A stretch of 64,000 bases of DNA from Bog-473 sp963730395 (GTDB lineage Bacteria; Actinomycetota; Acidimicrobiia; Acidimicrobiales; RAAP-2). A program made the position numbers and the translations under genes. Shown here piece by piece: positions 1 through 10,725 of this stretch. Numbering within the stretch: the stretch's first letter is position 1; each line of letters starts with the position of its first letter. The stretch lies in NCBI GenBank assembly GCA_963730395.1, contig CAVSSK010000021.1, positions 248,001 through 312,000 on the forward strand, read 5' to 3'. Under the pieces are notes generated by a model, which saw only the letters and a program-made list of their open reading frames with translations, did not search any database and was not told the origin of the DNA.

Positions 1-11
1 GAGGTCGAGGT

Positions 12-1834
<1,823 letters not shown>

Positions 1835-1838
<4 letters not shown>

Positions 1839-3544
1839 GTCGACACCAGGGCGGCGGGGAGCTCGACGACCCGGTCGGCCAGCGCGGCCAGCGCGGGACG
1901 ATGGGCGACGATCAGCGCGGTGCGGCCGTTGACCAACCGGCGCACCGCGGACAGGACGTCAGCCTCCGTCTCGTTGTCGAGGCTGGCGGTCGGCTCGTCG
2001 AGCAGCAAGAGGGGCGCGTCGCGTACGAACGCCCGCGCCAGCGCCAGGCGTTGGCGCTCACCGGCCGACAGGCCGGCCCCACCCTCACCCAGGAGCGTCT
2101 CGGCGCCGCGGGGGAGTCGCCGCACGACCTCGCTCAACCCGGCGTTGTCGAGCGCGGCCGCGACCTCGGTGTCGGAGGCATCCGGCCGGCCGAGCCGGAC
2201 GTTCTCCGCGACTGACCGTGCGAAGAGGTGCGGTCGCTGTGGCACCCATCCGATGTGGCGCCGCCAATCACCCACGTCGAGGTCGGCGAGGTCGACGCCG
2301 CCGAGCCGGACCGTCCCGGCGTCCGGGAGCCTCAGTCCGAGGATGACCGAGAGCAACGTGGACTTGCCACACCCGCTCGGCCCGATCAGGGCGACCGTCT
2401 CGCCGGGCTCGACGACGAGGTCCGCGTCATGCAGTGCCGGGAGGCGCCGACCTGGGTAGGTCACGGCGAGGCCGGCGATCCGTATGGAGGTGTCGGACGA
2501 CCGGACGGACCCACCGCTCGGGCCGGTCTCGGGCGCTTCGAGGAGCTCGAACACCTCCTCGGCCGCCTTCATCCCGTCGGCACTGGCGTGATAGTTGGCG
2601 CCGAGGGCGCGCAACGGCAGGTAGGCCTCGGGAGCGAGGACGAGCACGAACAGCGCGTCGGCAAACGACATGTGCCCGCCGAGCAGGCGCAGTCCGACGG
2701 CAACGGCCACGAGCGCCACCGACACCGTGGCGAGCAGCTCGAGTATCAACGAGGAGAGGAAGGTGAGGCGGAGCGTCGCCATCGTGGCTGAGCGGTAGCG
2801 ATCGGTCACGGCCGCGATCGACCGGGCTTGGGCCTTGGCGCGACCGAAGACCTTGAGCGTCGGCAGTCCCGCAACGACGTCGAGGAAGTGCCCGGCCAGC
2901 TTCTGGAGCGACCGCAACCGGGCCGTGGTGCGGTCCCTGGTGGAGGCGCCGACGAGTGCCATGAACAGCGGGATCAGGGGAAGGCTGACCGCGATCAACG
3001 CCGCGCTCACCCAGTCCGCGCCTGCCACGACTCCGATGATCGTGACCGGGACGATCACGGCAAGGAACAACTGGGGCAGGTAGCGGGAGAAGTAGCCGTC
3101 GAGCGCGTCGACGCCCGTTGTCAGGAGCACGCTGAGCTGACCCGTGTCACGGCCTTCCAGTCCCTGAGGGCCGAGACCGGCCAGGCGGGTGGCGGCGGCG
3201 CGCCGCAGTTCCGACTTGGCCGATGCCGACGCACGGTGCGCCGCGCGCTCAGCGGCCCAGGCCAGGACGGAGCGGGCCACCACCACGGCGAGCAGGGCCA
3301 TGAGCGGGTCCCGCAGGGAGGCGGCGGACCGGTGGTCGACGTAGGCGCCTGCGACCACGGTCGCGATCAGGAAGGCCTGGGCCACCACCAGAAGCGCGGT
3401 CGCGCCGCCGATGACGACGGCCAGGACCACGAAGCGCCGCGTCGTTCGGGCGTACCGAAGCAGGCGCGGGTCAAGTGCGCCGCCACGTCGTTCCCGGGCT
3501 TGGGGGGAGCGATCCCGCTCCGTCGCCTGCGCCGCTGCGTCCAC
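1835..3544 (-). CDS. cydD: Thiol reductant ABC exporter subunit CydD
   Basis: Partner half-transporter of the CydDC exporter. After a short polar N-terminus comes a membrane domain with about six segments, then an ATPase with Walker A GPSGCGKST (about residues 386-394), signature LSAGERQR (a variant of LSGGQ) and Walker B LLLLDEPTASLD. The frame is open to a TTG at 3601, but I place the start at GTG 3544 because an AAGGGG Shine-Dalgarno-like tract lies about 4-5 nt upstream; the resulting 569 residues fit the family. The stop overlaps the ATG of cydC. Gene order cydD-cydC is the usual one. The start is less certain than the identity. Confidence 0.86.
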
Positions 3545-3787
3545 CGAGCCCCTTCTATTCGTCGTGTCTTCGCTGTCCTTGCCCGCGCGTGCGGAAACCA
3601 ATGGCGCTGTTCCGCTCAGCGGACATTGTGAAGAGCGCTGTCAGGGTCCGCCAGGGACCAATGTCACATGACCTACAGTCAGCGACTGGAGGATTGGGCT
3701 TGCTCCGGCGCATTGACGGCGCTCGCCCGCACGCAGCCAGGGTCTCGTCGAGCCGTTCAGCTGGGGACATACACTCCCAGGAGGGTG

Positions 3788-4393
3788 ATGGCCGATCGTA
3801 CCTACGCGACGACGGTCGGGAGCCAGACGGTGGAGCTCCCGCTCGTCCCGCTCTCCGACGAGCTGACCATCGCGCTGCTCATCTGTGTCGACATGGGCGT
3901 GGCCTTCGCCGAGACGGCCGGGCGCGAGCTGGCCGAGCTGATGCGCCCGGCCGAGCCGGAGATCGTCGTGTCCGTGGCCACCATGGGGATCCCCCTCGCC
4001 ATCGAGGCCAGCCGGGCGCTCGGCCTCGACGACTACGTGATCCTGCACAAGACACCCAAGATCCACCTGGGCGAGACCTGGGCCGAGCCCGTCTACTCCA
4101 TCACGACCGACAAGCCGCAGCGCCTGCGCATGGATCCGGCCCGGGTCGGCGCCGTGCGCGGCCGCCGCGTCGCCGTGGTCGACGACGTCATTTCCACCGG
4201 GGCCTCGCTGTCGTCCGCCCTGCGCCTGGTGCGCCGGATGGACGCCGAGCCCGTGGTCATCGGGACGCTGATGACCGAGGGCGGCGGGTGGAGGCAGGCG
4301 CTCGGCCCCGACGCCGCCATCGTGCGCACGCTCGGCTCCATGCCGCTGTTCCACCCTGACGGCGCCGGGGGGCTGGTCGAGGACTGGGGCTGA
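3788..4393 (+). CDS. Purine-type phosphoribosyltransferase
   Basis: A 201-residue type I phosphoribosyltransferase. The PRPP-binding signature VVDDVISTGAS is at about residues 130-140, with an upstream core (VSVATMGIPLAIEAS) typical of adenine/xanthine-type salvage enzymes. It would transfer a free nucleobase onto PRPP to give a nucleotide in the cytoplasm. ATG 3788 is chosen because AGGAGG ends a few bases upstream; the frame stays open upstream to 3668 but that stretch looks non-coding. The gene converges on an NCS1 nucleobase permease, a pairing that suggests uptake and salvage of the same base. The exact base (adenine, guanine, xanthine) cannot be read from the sequence. Confidence 0.8.
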   Translation: MADRTYATTVGSQTVELPLVPLSDELTIALLICVDMGVAFAETAGRELAELMRPAEPEIVVSVATMGIPLAIEASRALGLDDYVILHKTPKIHLGETWAEPVYSITTDKPQRLRMDPARVGAVRGRRVAVVDDVISTGASLSSALRLVRRMDAEPVVIGTLMTEGGGWRQALGPDAAIVRTLGSMPLFHPDGAGGLVEDWG

Positions 4394-4455
4394 GCGCGCC
4401 GGGTGCGGGGCCGCCGCCGCCCAGAGGGGATCCAGCGCCCCGGCCCCAGGGCACC

Positions 4456-6050
4456 TCAGGTGGCGGGGAGCAGGTGTTCCGCCCTGAGAAGCTGCACCTG
4501 GGCGTCGACCTCCTTGCGCACCTTGCCGTAGGCCAGGACCACGTAGACGAGCGCCGCGACGCCCATGCCGAGGAAGATGCTGAAGTCTCCCCCGAAGCCG
4601 TAGGCGTCGCGGGTGTGGTAGGTCACCAGGTTCAGCCACTGCGGCAGGTGGAAGGTGGCCAGACGAGCGCCGAAATCGCCGCGTACATCCCCACCACCTG
4701 CGCGATGAGCGCCGGCCAGAAGATGCCGCCCTTGCGCCAGTAGAGCGTGTCGCGTCCCGTCTTCTGCAGCTCGCTGGGCACGTAGAGGTAGCGGCGCAGC
4801 ACCCAGTCGACCAAGAAGATGGCGCACCACGGTGCGATCCAGATGATCACGATGTCGACGAAGTCGGTGAGGTACTCGCGTGAAGGAGCGAGCTGAAGAT
4901 GGCCCACATCGTCACAGCGAAGGCAGATGACGCAGTCGATGAGCACGGCCTGGTAGCGCCTGACCGGGACGCCGATGGCCTGCAGCGTGACGCCCGACGA
5001 GTACATGTCCAGACTGTTGACGCCGAAGAGCTGGACCACCGCGAAGAGCAGGAACACGACGACGAACCATGACGGGATGGCGCTCTGGTGCGCGAACGGG
5101 AGGAACCCACCGGCGCCTGTCCCGATCTTCAGTACGAACGTGCCGACGACGGCGCCGAGGGTCATGATGAGGATCTCGGGCACGGCCGTGCCGAGGAAGA
5201 CCCAGCCCACGATGCCCTTCTTCGACGTGTTGCTGGGGCAGTAGCGGGTGTAGTCGTTGCCGCACTCGGTCCAGCCGAGCCCGCTCAGCGCGATGGTGAA
5301 GGCGAGTGCTTCCGTGAAGGCCTGCCAGTCCCCGCTCGTCTTGACGACGTGGAGATTGGCGTGCGGGATGGCGAAGGCGAGCATGATCGCGAAGAGGACG
5401 ACGAAGGGGAGCACGAGGAGGCGGAGCGTCTTGACGATGGCGGCATGGCCGAGGAACGGCAGGATGCCCTGGATGAGCACGGCCACGATGACGAGCACGA
5501 CCTTGGCCGGGTCGCCGGGCAGGTACCCCGCCTTGATCATGAGGACGAGTGCCGCCCCGACGATGAGGATGAGGCCCTCCACCTCGAAGCCGATCTGGGT
5601 GATCCAGTTGAAGAACGAGATGGGCCTCGAGCCGTTCGGGCCGAAGGGCGCCCGGTTGATGGCGAAGACCGTGGTGCCCGTCTGGGGGCCCTGCAGCGAG
5701 CAGAGCCCGAGCAGGAAGTAGGAGAGGTTGCCGAGGACGATGACGATGAGCACCTGGGCGAACGTCAGCCCGAACGTCATCAGGATGGCGCCGTAAATGA
5801 AGTACTCGATCTGCACGCTGGCGCCGGCCCACATCCCGAAGATGTCCCTCGGGCTGGCCCAGCGCTCGCTCTCGGGTATGAAGTCGATCCCGTGTTGCTC
5901 GACGTGGAACGCCTCGTCGGCCTCCGGGTCGTGGATGACCGCGAGGTCCTCGGCGAACGTCTTCGGCGATCGCCACTCGGCGAACCACCTCCCTGGCGAC
6001 TCGTGACGGCGTCGACGGAGACAACGGCCGCCCTTCGGTCTCGCATCCAC
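4456..6050 (-). CDS. NCS1 family nucleobase permease, frame disrupted
   Basis: A cytosine/purine/allantoin-type (NCS1) membrane permease of roughly twelve hydrophobic segments, with motifs such as MWAGASVQIEYF near the N-terminus and GWTECGNDYTRYCPS in the middle. The reading frame breaks at three places: about 4922 (extra base in a GG), about 4875-4893 (returns to the first frame) and about 4660-4670. Joining the frames gives a continuous family-like sequence ending LLRAEHLLPAT at 4456. A fourth shift may sit near the start: GTG 5976, behind AGGGAGG, begins VAIAED and would join FAEDLAVIHDP after one deletion. I therefore regard the start as unknown (ATG 6050 is the formal one). Either sequencing error or a decayed gene. 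It converges on the phosphoribosyltransferase. Confidence 0.72.
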
Positions 6051-6196
6051 GCACTCCGCCCTTACGGCTTCGGTGCGCCTCCCTGGCGAGCGACCGCAGG
6101 TGTGCCGCCCGCAGCTTGTGTGCTGGCGGGCACCGGGTCAAGTGGTCTTGTGAAAATGCGCGTGACCGACCACGTCGGGTCGCCCAGGTGGTCGGA

Positions 6197-6688
6197 TCAG
6201 CCCTCGAGCTCGCCGCGCATGAACAGCACCGACTTCCCCTGCATCTCACGGGCCTGGTGCTCGATGAAGCGCTCGACGATCGGTCCGGCCCCGAAGATCT
6301 TGACCCGGGCGTCGAGCGAGAAGGTCTCCACCGTGCTGCCGCTCTCGCGGGTGAGCGCGATGGCGCCCTCGATGTGCGTCTTGTCGGCCATGGTGCCCGG
6401 GGTCATGGTGAAGGTCGTCGTCGAAGACGTCGGGTCGTAGGTGCTCACCTCGGTGGTGACGACCTCCTCGCCGAAGATCTTGCGCACCGGTCCGGGCATG
6501 GGTGGCCGTTGGCCATAGCGAAGTGTCCGCACCAGCCCCGTGGTCAGATCGCCTTCCTGTGACTCCACCTCGGCCGAGGTCGAGCCCAGGCATTCGAGGT
6601 GGAGCCTGACCGCGAACTCGGGGTCGAAGTAGAGGGCCCAGAAAGCCTCGGGCGTGCAGTCCCAGCCGTAGACGAGCGACAGTTTCAT
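6197..6688 (-). CDS. DUF2505 / SRPBCC-like lipid-binding protein
   Basis: A 163-residue soluble protein resembling the actinobacterial DUF2505 family of the SRPBCC fold, which generally binds small hydrophobic ligands. It begins MKLSLVYGWDCTPEAFW, the usual edge strand and helix of that fold, and ends ...MRGELEG. ATG 6688 overlaps the stop of the upstream NTF2-like gene (ATGA), which fixes the start; the frame is open further upstream but that overlaps the neighbour. It is the last gene of the amine-catabolism strand. No catalytic motif is visible and its role in the pathway is unknown. Confidence 0.72.
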   Translation of the reverse strand: MKLSLVYGWDCTPEAFWALYFDPEFAVRLHLECLGSTSAEVESQEGDLTTGLVRTLRYGQRPPMPGPVRKIFGEEVVTTEVSTYDPTSSTTTFTMTPGTMADKTHIEGAIALTRESGSTVETFSLDARVKIFGAGPIVERFIEHQAREMQGKSVLFMRGELEG

Positions 6689-7161
6689 GGCGCCAGGTCG
6701 AAGAGCATGTGGTGCCCCAGGTCGCCGACCAGGTCGATCGTGATGTGCATCGTCGCCACCCGCCACTGCCGGTTCACCCGCTCGTAGGTGTGCCGGTAGC
6801 GGCCGGCGATGACTGGCTGCAGGGCGAGAGCGCCGGGCACGGCCTGCAGCACGGTGAAGTAGGACCGGGACGAGGCCGTGGCACCGTCGTCGGCGACGTC
6901 GACCATGACGTTCGTCATGACGTGCTTGGTGCGTGGCGTCCCATCCTCGTAGCGCCGAGTGCTGCGGGCGTAGAGGCGCTCGATTGCGTCGGGACCGGTG
7001 ACCGCGTCACCGAACCCTTCGAAGGTCAAGGTGGCGTGCGCGAGGAGCTGGGCCACGCCGGCGAAGTCTCCGGCGTCGATGCGCTCGGCGTAGCTGTAGA
7101 TCAGCTTCGTGATCGCCTCGGCCGCCGTCTCCTCCACGGGCGAGATTGTGGCACTGATCAC
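6685..7161 (-). CDS. SnoaL-like / NTF2-fold protein
   Basis: A 158-residue protein of the NTF2/SnoaL superfamily, with the pattern AITKLIYSYAERIDAGDF near the N-terminus followed by a conical beta-sheet domain (...RYRHTYERVNRQWRVATMHI). Such folds act as isomerases, hydratases or ligand-binding subunits, often in aromatic, steroid or amine degradation. The GTG at 7161 overlaps the TGA of the upstream oxidase (GTGA), and the ATG of the next gene overlaps this stop, so it is embedded in a tightly coupled operon. No catalytic Asp/His pair can be assigned with confidence. Confidence 0.72.
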   Translation of the reverse strand: MISATISPVEETAAEAITKLIYSYAERIDAGDFAGVAQLLAHATLTFEGFGDAVTGPDAIERLYARSTRRYEDGTPRTKHVMTNVMVDVADDGATASSRSYFTVLQAVPGALALQPVIAGRYRHTYERVNRQWRVATMHITIDLVGDLGHHMLFDLAP

Positions 7162-8579
7162 TGACCGAGGAGGCGCCCCATCGCGTCCGCCACGCGGCTC
7201 GGGCGCCCGCGACGGGCCTCGCTGCGGTCCGCCAGCTTCATCGCCCACAGGCCCGCGTTCACGCCCAGCCAGCGCAGCGGCTCGGGCTCCCAACGCGGCG
7301 ACCGGTGGTCCACCCAGGGCAGGGCGACCAGCTCGCTGTCGGCACCAGTGATGAGATCGGCCAGCGTGCGGCCGGCCAGGTTCGTGGTGGCCACGCCGTC
7401 GCCGACGTACCCGCCGGCCCAGGCCAGGCCGGAGCCTCGGTCCAGGCCGACCGAGGAGTGCCAGTCGCGGGGGATCCCGAGCGGCCCGCCCCAGGCGTGC
7501 GTGAAGCGCGTGCCCTCGAGCTCGGGGAACAGCTCGGTCAGTGTCCGGCGCAGCAGTGCGTGGACGGCCGGCTTCGTGTCGTAGCGGGAGCGCACCGCCG
7601 ACCCGAAGTGGTAGGGCGCCCCCCGTCCCCCGAAAGCGATGCGGCCGTCGGCCGTCCGCTGCCCGTAGATGATCATGTGGCGATGGTCGGCGAACGTGGC
7701 GCGGCTCTCGAGGCCCGCCGACGACCAGAAGGCGTCGTCGAGGGGCTCGGTGGCGACCATCAGCGAGTACACCGGGACGATGTCGCGGTGGAACCCAGGC
7801 AGGCTCGGCGTCCAGGCTTCGGTCGCCCGCACCACGACGTCCGCGTCGACGGTGCCACCGCTGGTGACGACCGAGGGGCCGGACGCACCCGAACCGGGCC
7901 GGATGTCGAGCACCTCGGTGTGCTCGTAGAGCTGCACGCCGCGGCGCTCGACCGCGTCCGCCAGACCCCGGGCGAGGAGCGCCGGCTGCAGCGCGGCACA
8001 GTGAGGCGTGAAGGTCGCGCCGAGGATGCCGTCCGCTCCGATCAGTTCGCGTGCTTCGTCCGGTCCGAGCCAGCGCACGTCGTCCTCGCCGAAGCCCAGC
8101 TCACGCGCGTCGTCCACCGCGGCCAACGCTCGCACCCGCTGCGCCTCGCTGCGCACCAGGTCGACCGAGCCGCCCTTGGCGAAGTGGCACTCGATGCCCT
8201 CACCTGCGGCCGTCTCCCCGACGACACCGATCGTCTCCTGCATCGCCCTACGCATCGCCCGCATGGCCTCGAGGCCGTGCAGGCGGGCCAGCGCGGCGTC
8301 GGACGTGGCGAAAAGCGCCGAGCACCAGCCACCGTTGCGCCCCGAAGCCCCGAAGCCCGCCACCTCGCGCTCGACGACGGCGATGCGCAGGGCGGGGTCG
8401 GCCAGCGCGAGCGAGTGCGCCGTCCACAGGCCGGTGAACCCGGCGCCGACGATGCACACATCGACCTGGAGGTCCTGGGTGAGGGCGGGGCGCGGCGGCA
8501 GGGGGGCCGGGACGGCCTCCCACCACAACGAGAGCCGTTGGTACCCCGAGGCGGCGCCCGGCGCTACATCCGTCGCCAC
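7158..8579 (-). CDS. FAD-dependent amine oxidase, PuuB/DAO-like
   Basis: A 473-residue member of the DAO family. An N-terminal Rossmann motif (VDVCIVGAGFTGLWTA, about residues 38-53) binds FAD, followed by GFGASGRNGGW typical of gamma-glutamylputrescine oxidases and related deaminating amine oxidases. It would oxidise a primary or secondary amine to an aldehyde or imine with H2O2 release. It overlaps the end of the class III aminotransferase gene by 16 bases and is coupled to an NTF2 protein downstream. With the aldehyde dehydrogenase across the divergent promoter this suggests putrescine or gamma-glutamylputrescine breakdown. Sarcosine- or glycine-oxidase-like activity cannot be excluded. 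Confidence 0.8.
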   Translation of the reverse strand: MATDVAPGAASGYQRLSLWWEAVPAPLPPRPALTQDLQVDVCIVGAGFTGLWTAHSLALADPALRIAVVEREVAGFGASGRNGGWCSALFATSDAALARLHGLEAMRAMRRAMQETIGVVGETAAGEGIECHFAKGGSVDLVRSEAQRVRALAAVDDARELGFGEDDVRWLGPDEARELIGADGILGATFTPHCAALQPALLARGLADAVERRGVQLYEHTEVLDIRPGSGASGPSVVTSGGTVDADVVVRATEAWTPSLPGFHRDIVPVYSLMVATEPLDDAFWSSAGLESRATFADHRHMIIYGQRTADGRIAFGGRGAPYHFGSAVRSRYDTKPAVHALLRRTLTELFPELEGTRFTHAWGGPLGIPRDWHSSVGLDRGSGLAWAGGYVGDGVATTNLAGRTLADLITGADSELVALPWVDHRSPRWEPEPLRWLGVNAGLWAMKLADRSEARRGRPSRVADAMGRLLGQ

Positions 8580-10012
8580 GCCTCGGAGAGGACCTCGCGC
8601 AGCGTCGATGCCATGAAGTCGATCTCCTCCTGCCCGCAGATCAGCGGCGGGGAGAGCTGGACGACGGGGTCCCCGCGGTCGTCGGCCCGGCAGATGAGAC
8701 CGGCCTCGAAGAGCGCACCGGAGAGGAAGCCGCGCAGGAGGCGCTCCGACTCGTCGTCGTCGAAGGAGAGGCGCGTCGCCTTGTCCTTCACCAGTTCAAT
8801 GCCGTAGAAGAAGCCGGCGCCCCGCACGTCGCCGACGATGGGCAGGTCGTAGAGGCCCTCGAGCGCGCTGCGGAAGGCCGCCTCGGTCGCTTGCACGTGC
8901 TGGAGGATCTGCTCCCCCTCGAAGACGTCGAGGTTGGCCATGGCCACCGCGCAGCTCACCGGGTGGCCGGCGAAGGTGAACCCGTGCAGGAACGACGCAC
9001 CGGGACCGAGGAAGGGCTCCATGAGGCGGTCCGAGGCGATCATGGCGCCAAGGGGCGCGTAGCCCGAGGTCAGCCCCTTGGCCACCGTGATGATGTCGGG
9101 CTGGTACTCGTAACGCAGCGCACCGAACCAGTGGCCGAGGCGCCCGAAGGCACAGATGACCTCGTCGGAGACCAGCAGCACCCCGTGGCGGTCGCAGATC
9201 TCGCGCACCCGCTGGAAGTACCCAGGGGGTGGTGGGAAGCAACCGCCGGCGTTCTGCACCGGCTCGAGGAACACCGCGGCCACGCTCTCCGGCCCCTCCT
9301 GGAGGATGGCCCGCTCAATTTCGTCGGCCGCCCAGCGGCCGAACGCGACCTCGTCGTCGTGGAAGAGCTGAGCGTTGGTCTCCGGCGCCAGTCCCTCCTG
9401 GTCGGAGTCAGGGGTCCTGCCCAGCGTGAAGGTCGTGTTCGCCCGGTAGAAGTTCGTGTTCGGCACCTTGATCGCTCCGGGTACCAGCGGTTCGAAGGGG
9501 ATGCGCAGGTCGGGGATGCCCGTGATGGAGAGAGCGCCCATGGACGTGCCGTGGTACGCGATGTAGCGGCTGATGACCTTGGTGCGTTGCGGCTGCCCCA
9601 CGAGGCGGAAGTACTGACGGGCGAGCTTCCAGGCGGACTCGACCGCCTCGGAGCCGCCCGTCGTGAAGAAGACGCGGTTGAGGTCACCGGGGGCATAGCT
9701 CGCCACCCGCTCGGCCAGCTCGATGGCACGGGGGTGCGCGTAGGTCCACAAGGGGAAGTAGGCGAGGGTCTCGGCCTGCTTGGCGCCCGCCTCGGCGAGC
9801 TCGGTGCGACCGTGGCCGATCTGGGACGTGAACAGCCCCGCCAACCCGTCGAGGTAGCGCTTCCCGTGCTGGTCCCAGACGTAGGCCCCCTCACCGCGCA
9901 CGATCACGGGCACCTCGTGGTCCTGGTAGGAGCCCATCCGGCTGAAATGCATCCACAGGTGTCGCCGCGCCTGGTTGCTCAGTTCGGAGTTCTCGGGATT
10001 GGTGGTGCTCAT
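8564..10012 (-). CDS. Class III aminotransferase, putrescine/omega-amine type
   Basis: A 482-residue PLP enzyme of fold type I, class III. Key features: RVFFTTGGSEAVESAWKLAR (phosphate-binding loop), HGTSMGALS, the SDEVICAFGRLG segment with the cofactor aspartate, and the PLP lysine in ITVAKGLTSG (about residue 313). Such enzymes move the amino group of putrescine, GABA, beta-alanine or similar omega-amines to pyruvate. GGAGGA lies about 5 nt before ATG 10012. It is first in the minus-strand operon with the PuuB-like oxidase, and just downstream of an Lrp/AsnC regulator. The neighbourhood favours putrescine:pyruvate aminotransferase; the substrate is inference. Confidence 0.85.
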   Translation of the reverse strand: MSTTNPENSELSNQARRHLWMHFSRMGSYQDHEVPVIVRGEGAYVWDQHGKRYLDGLAGLFTSQIGHGRTELAEAGAKQAETLAYFPLWTYAHPRAIELAERVASYAPGDLNRVFFTTGGSEAVESAWKLARQYFRLVGQPQRTKVISRYIAYHGTSMGALSITGIPDLRIPFEPLVPGAIKVPNTNFYRANTTFTLGRTPDSDQEGLAPETNAQLFHDDEVAFGRWAADEIERAILQEGPESVAAVFLEPVQNAGGCFPPPPGYFQRVREICDRHGVLLVSDEVICAFGRLGHWFGALRYEYQPDIITVAKGLTSGYAPLGAMIASDRLMEPFLGPGASFLHGFTFAGHPVSCAVAMANLDVFEGEQILQHVQATEAAFRSALEGLYDLPIVGDVRGAGFFYGIELVKDKATRLSFDDDESERLLRGFLSGALFEAGLICRADDRGDPVVQLSPPLICGQEEIDFMASTLREVLSEAWRRM

Positions 10013-10034
10013 CTTTCCTCCACTCGGGGGGTGC

Positions 10035-10544
10035 TCAACGCGTGCCCCACGTATAGGTCTGCTTGGCCAGCTTCAGGTACAAGAACGTCTCCGTGGCGCG
10101 TACGCCTGGGATGGAGCGCACCGAGTCGTTGAGGACGTGGAGCAGGCGCTCGTCGTCCTCGCACACGATCTCGGCCAGGATGTCGAACGAGCCCGCGCAC
10201 ATCACGACGTACTCGACCTCGGACATCGCCGAGAGCTTCTCCGCCACGCCCCGCACGTCTCCCTCGACCGAGATCCCGATCATCGCCTGGCGGGTGAATC
10301 CGAGCTGCAGGGGGTCGGTCACCGCGACGATCTGCATGATCCCCGTTTCCCGCAGGCGTTGCACACGGCGGCGCACGGCCGCCTCGGACAGCCCGACCTC
10401 CTCGGCGATGGCGCCGTAGGGCTGGCGCCCATCGCGCTGCAGCGCCTCGATGATGGCCCGGTTGGGTGCGTCGAGGAGGGTGCCGGCAGCATGTCCGGGG
10501 TCGCTCTGAGGGCCTGCCTCCGCCGGCTCGTCGATGTCCGGCAT
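10035..10544 (-). CDS. Lrp/AsnC family transcriptional regulator
   Basis: A feast/famine regulator of about 169 residues. The N-terminal helix-turn-helix (...AIIEALQRDGRQPYGAIAEEVGLSEAAVRRRVQRL...) is followed by a RAM/AsnC ligand-binding domain (FTRQAMIGISVEGD... to the C-terminus). It likely senses an amine or amino acid and controls the adjacent catabolic genes on both sides. I start at ATG 10544, which has GAGG six bases upstream; a GTG at 10568 would add eight residues. It sits 22 bases upstream of the aminotransferase start on the same strand and is divergent from the aldehyde dehydrogenase, the usual layout for a local regulator. Confidence 0.88.
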   Translation of the reverse strand: MPDIDEPAEAGPQSDPGHAAGTLLDAPNRAIIEALQRDGRQPYGAIAEEVGLSEAAVRRRVQRLRETGIMQIVAVTDPLQLGFTRQAMIGISVEGDVRGVAEKLSAMSEVEYVVMCAGSFDILAEIVCEDDERLLHVLNDSVRSIPGVRATETFLYLKLAKQTYTWGTR

Positions 10545-10590
10545 CTCATACCTCGCTTCGGTCGACACCCCGGGGCCCGACCCCAGATGT

Positions 10591-10631
10591 GCAGAATTGT
10601 GTCATGTTACCCCCCTCAGTCAAGCAGAATT
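10591..10631. promoter_or_regulatory. Candidate Lrp/AsnC binding repeats in divergent promoter
   Basis: The AT-rich gap between the Lrp/AsnC gene and the divergent aldehyde dehydrogenase holds two direct copies of GCAGAATT, at 10591-10598 and 10624-10631, spaced 33 bp, about three helical turns. Direct repeats on one helix face suit octameric Lrp-type proteins. The assignment to this regulator is inference from position. Confidence 0.4.
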
Positions 10632-10725
10632 AGTCGTCCCGCCGTCCCAATATTGCGAAAACGCTTGTTGGTGACGCGGCGATCTGTGATCCTGTACCCA
10701 CCGGCCACGTGGCGAAGGGAGCGGC

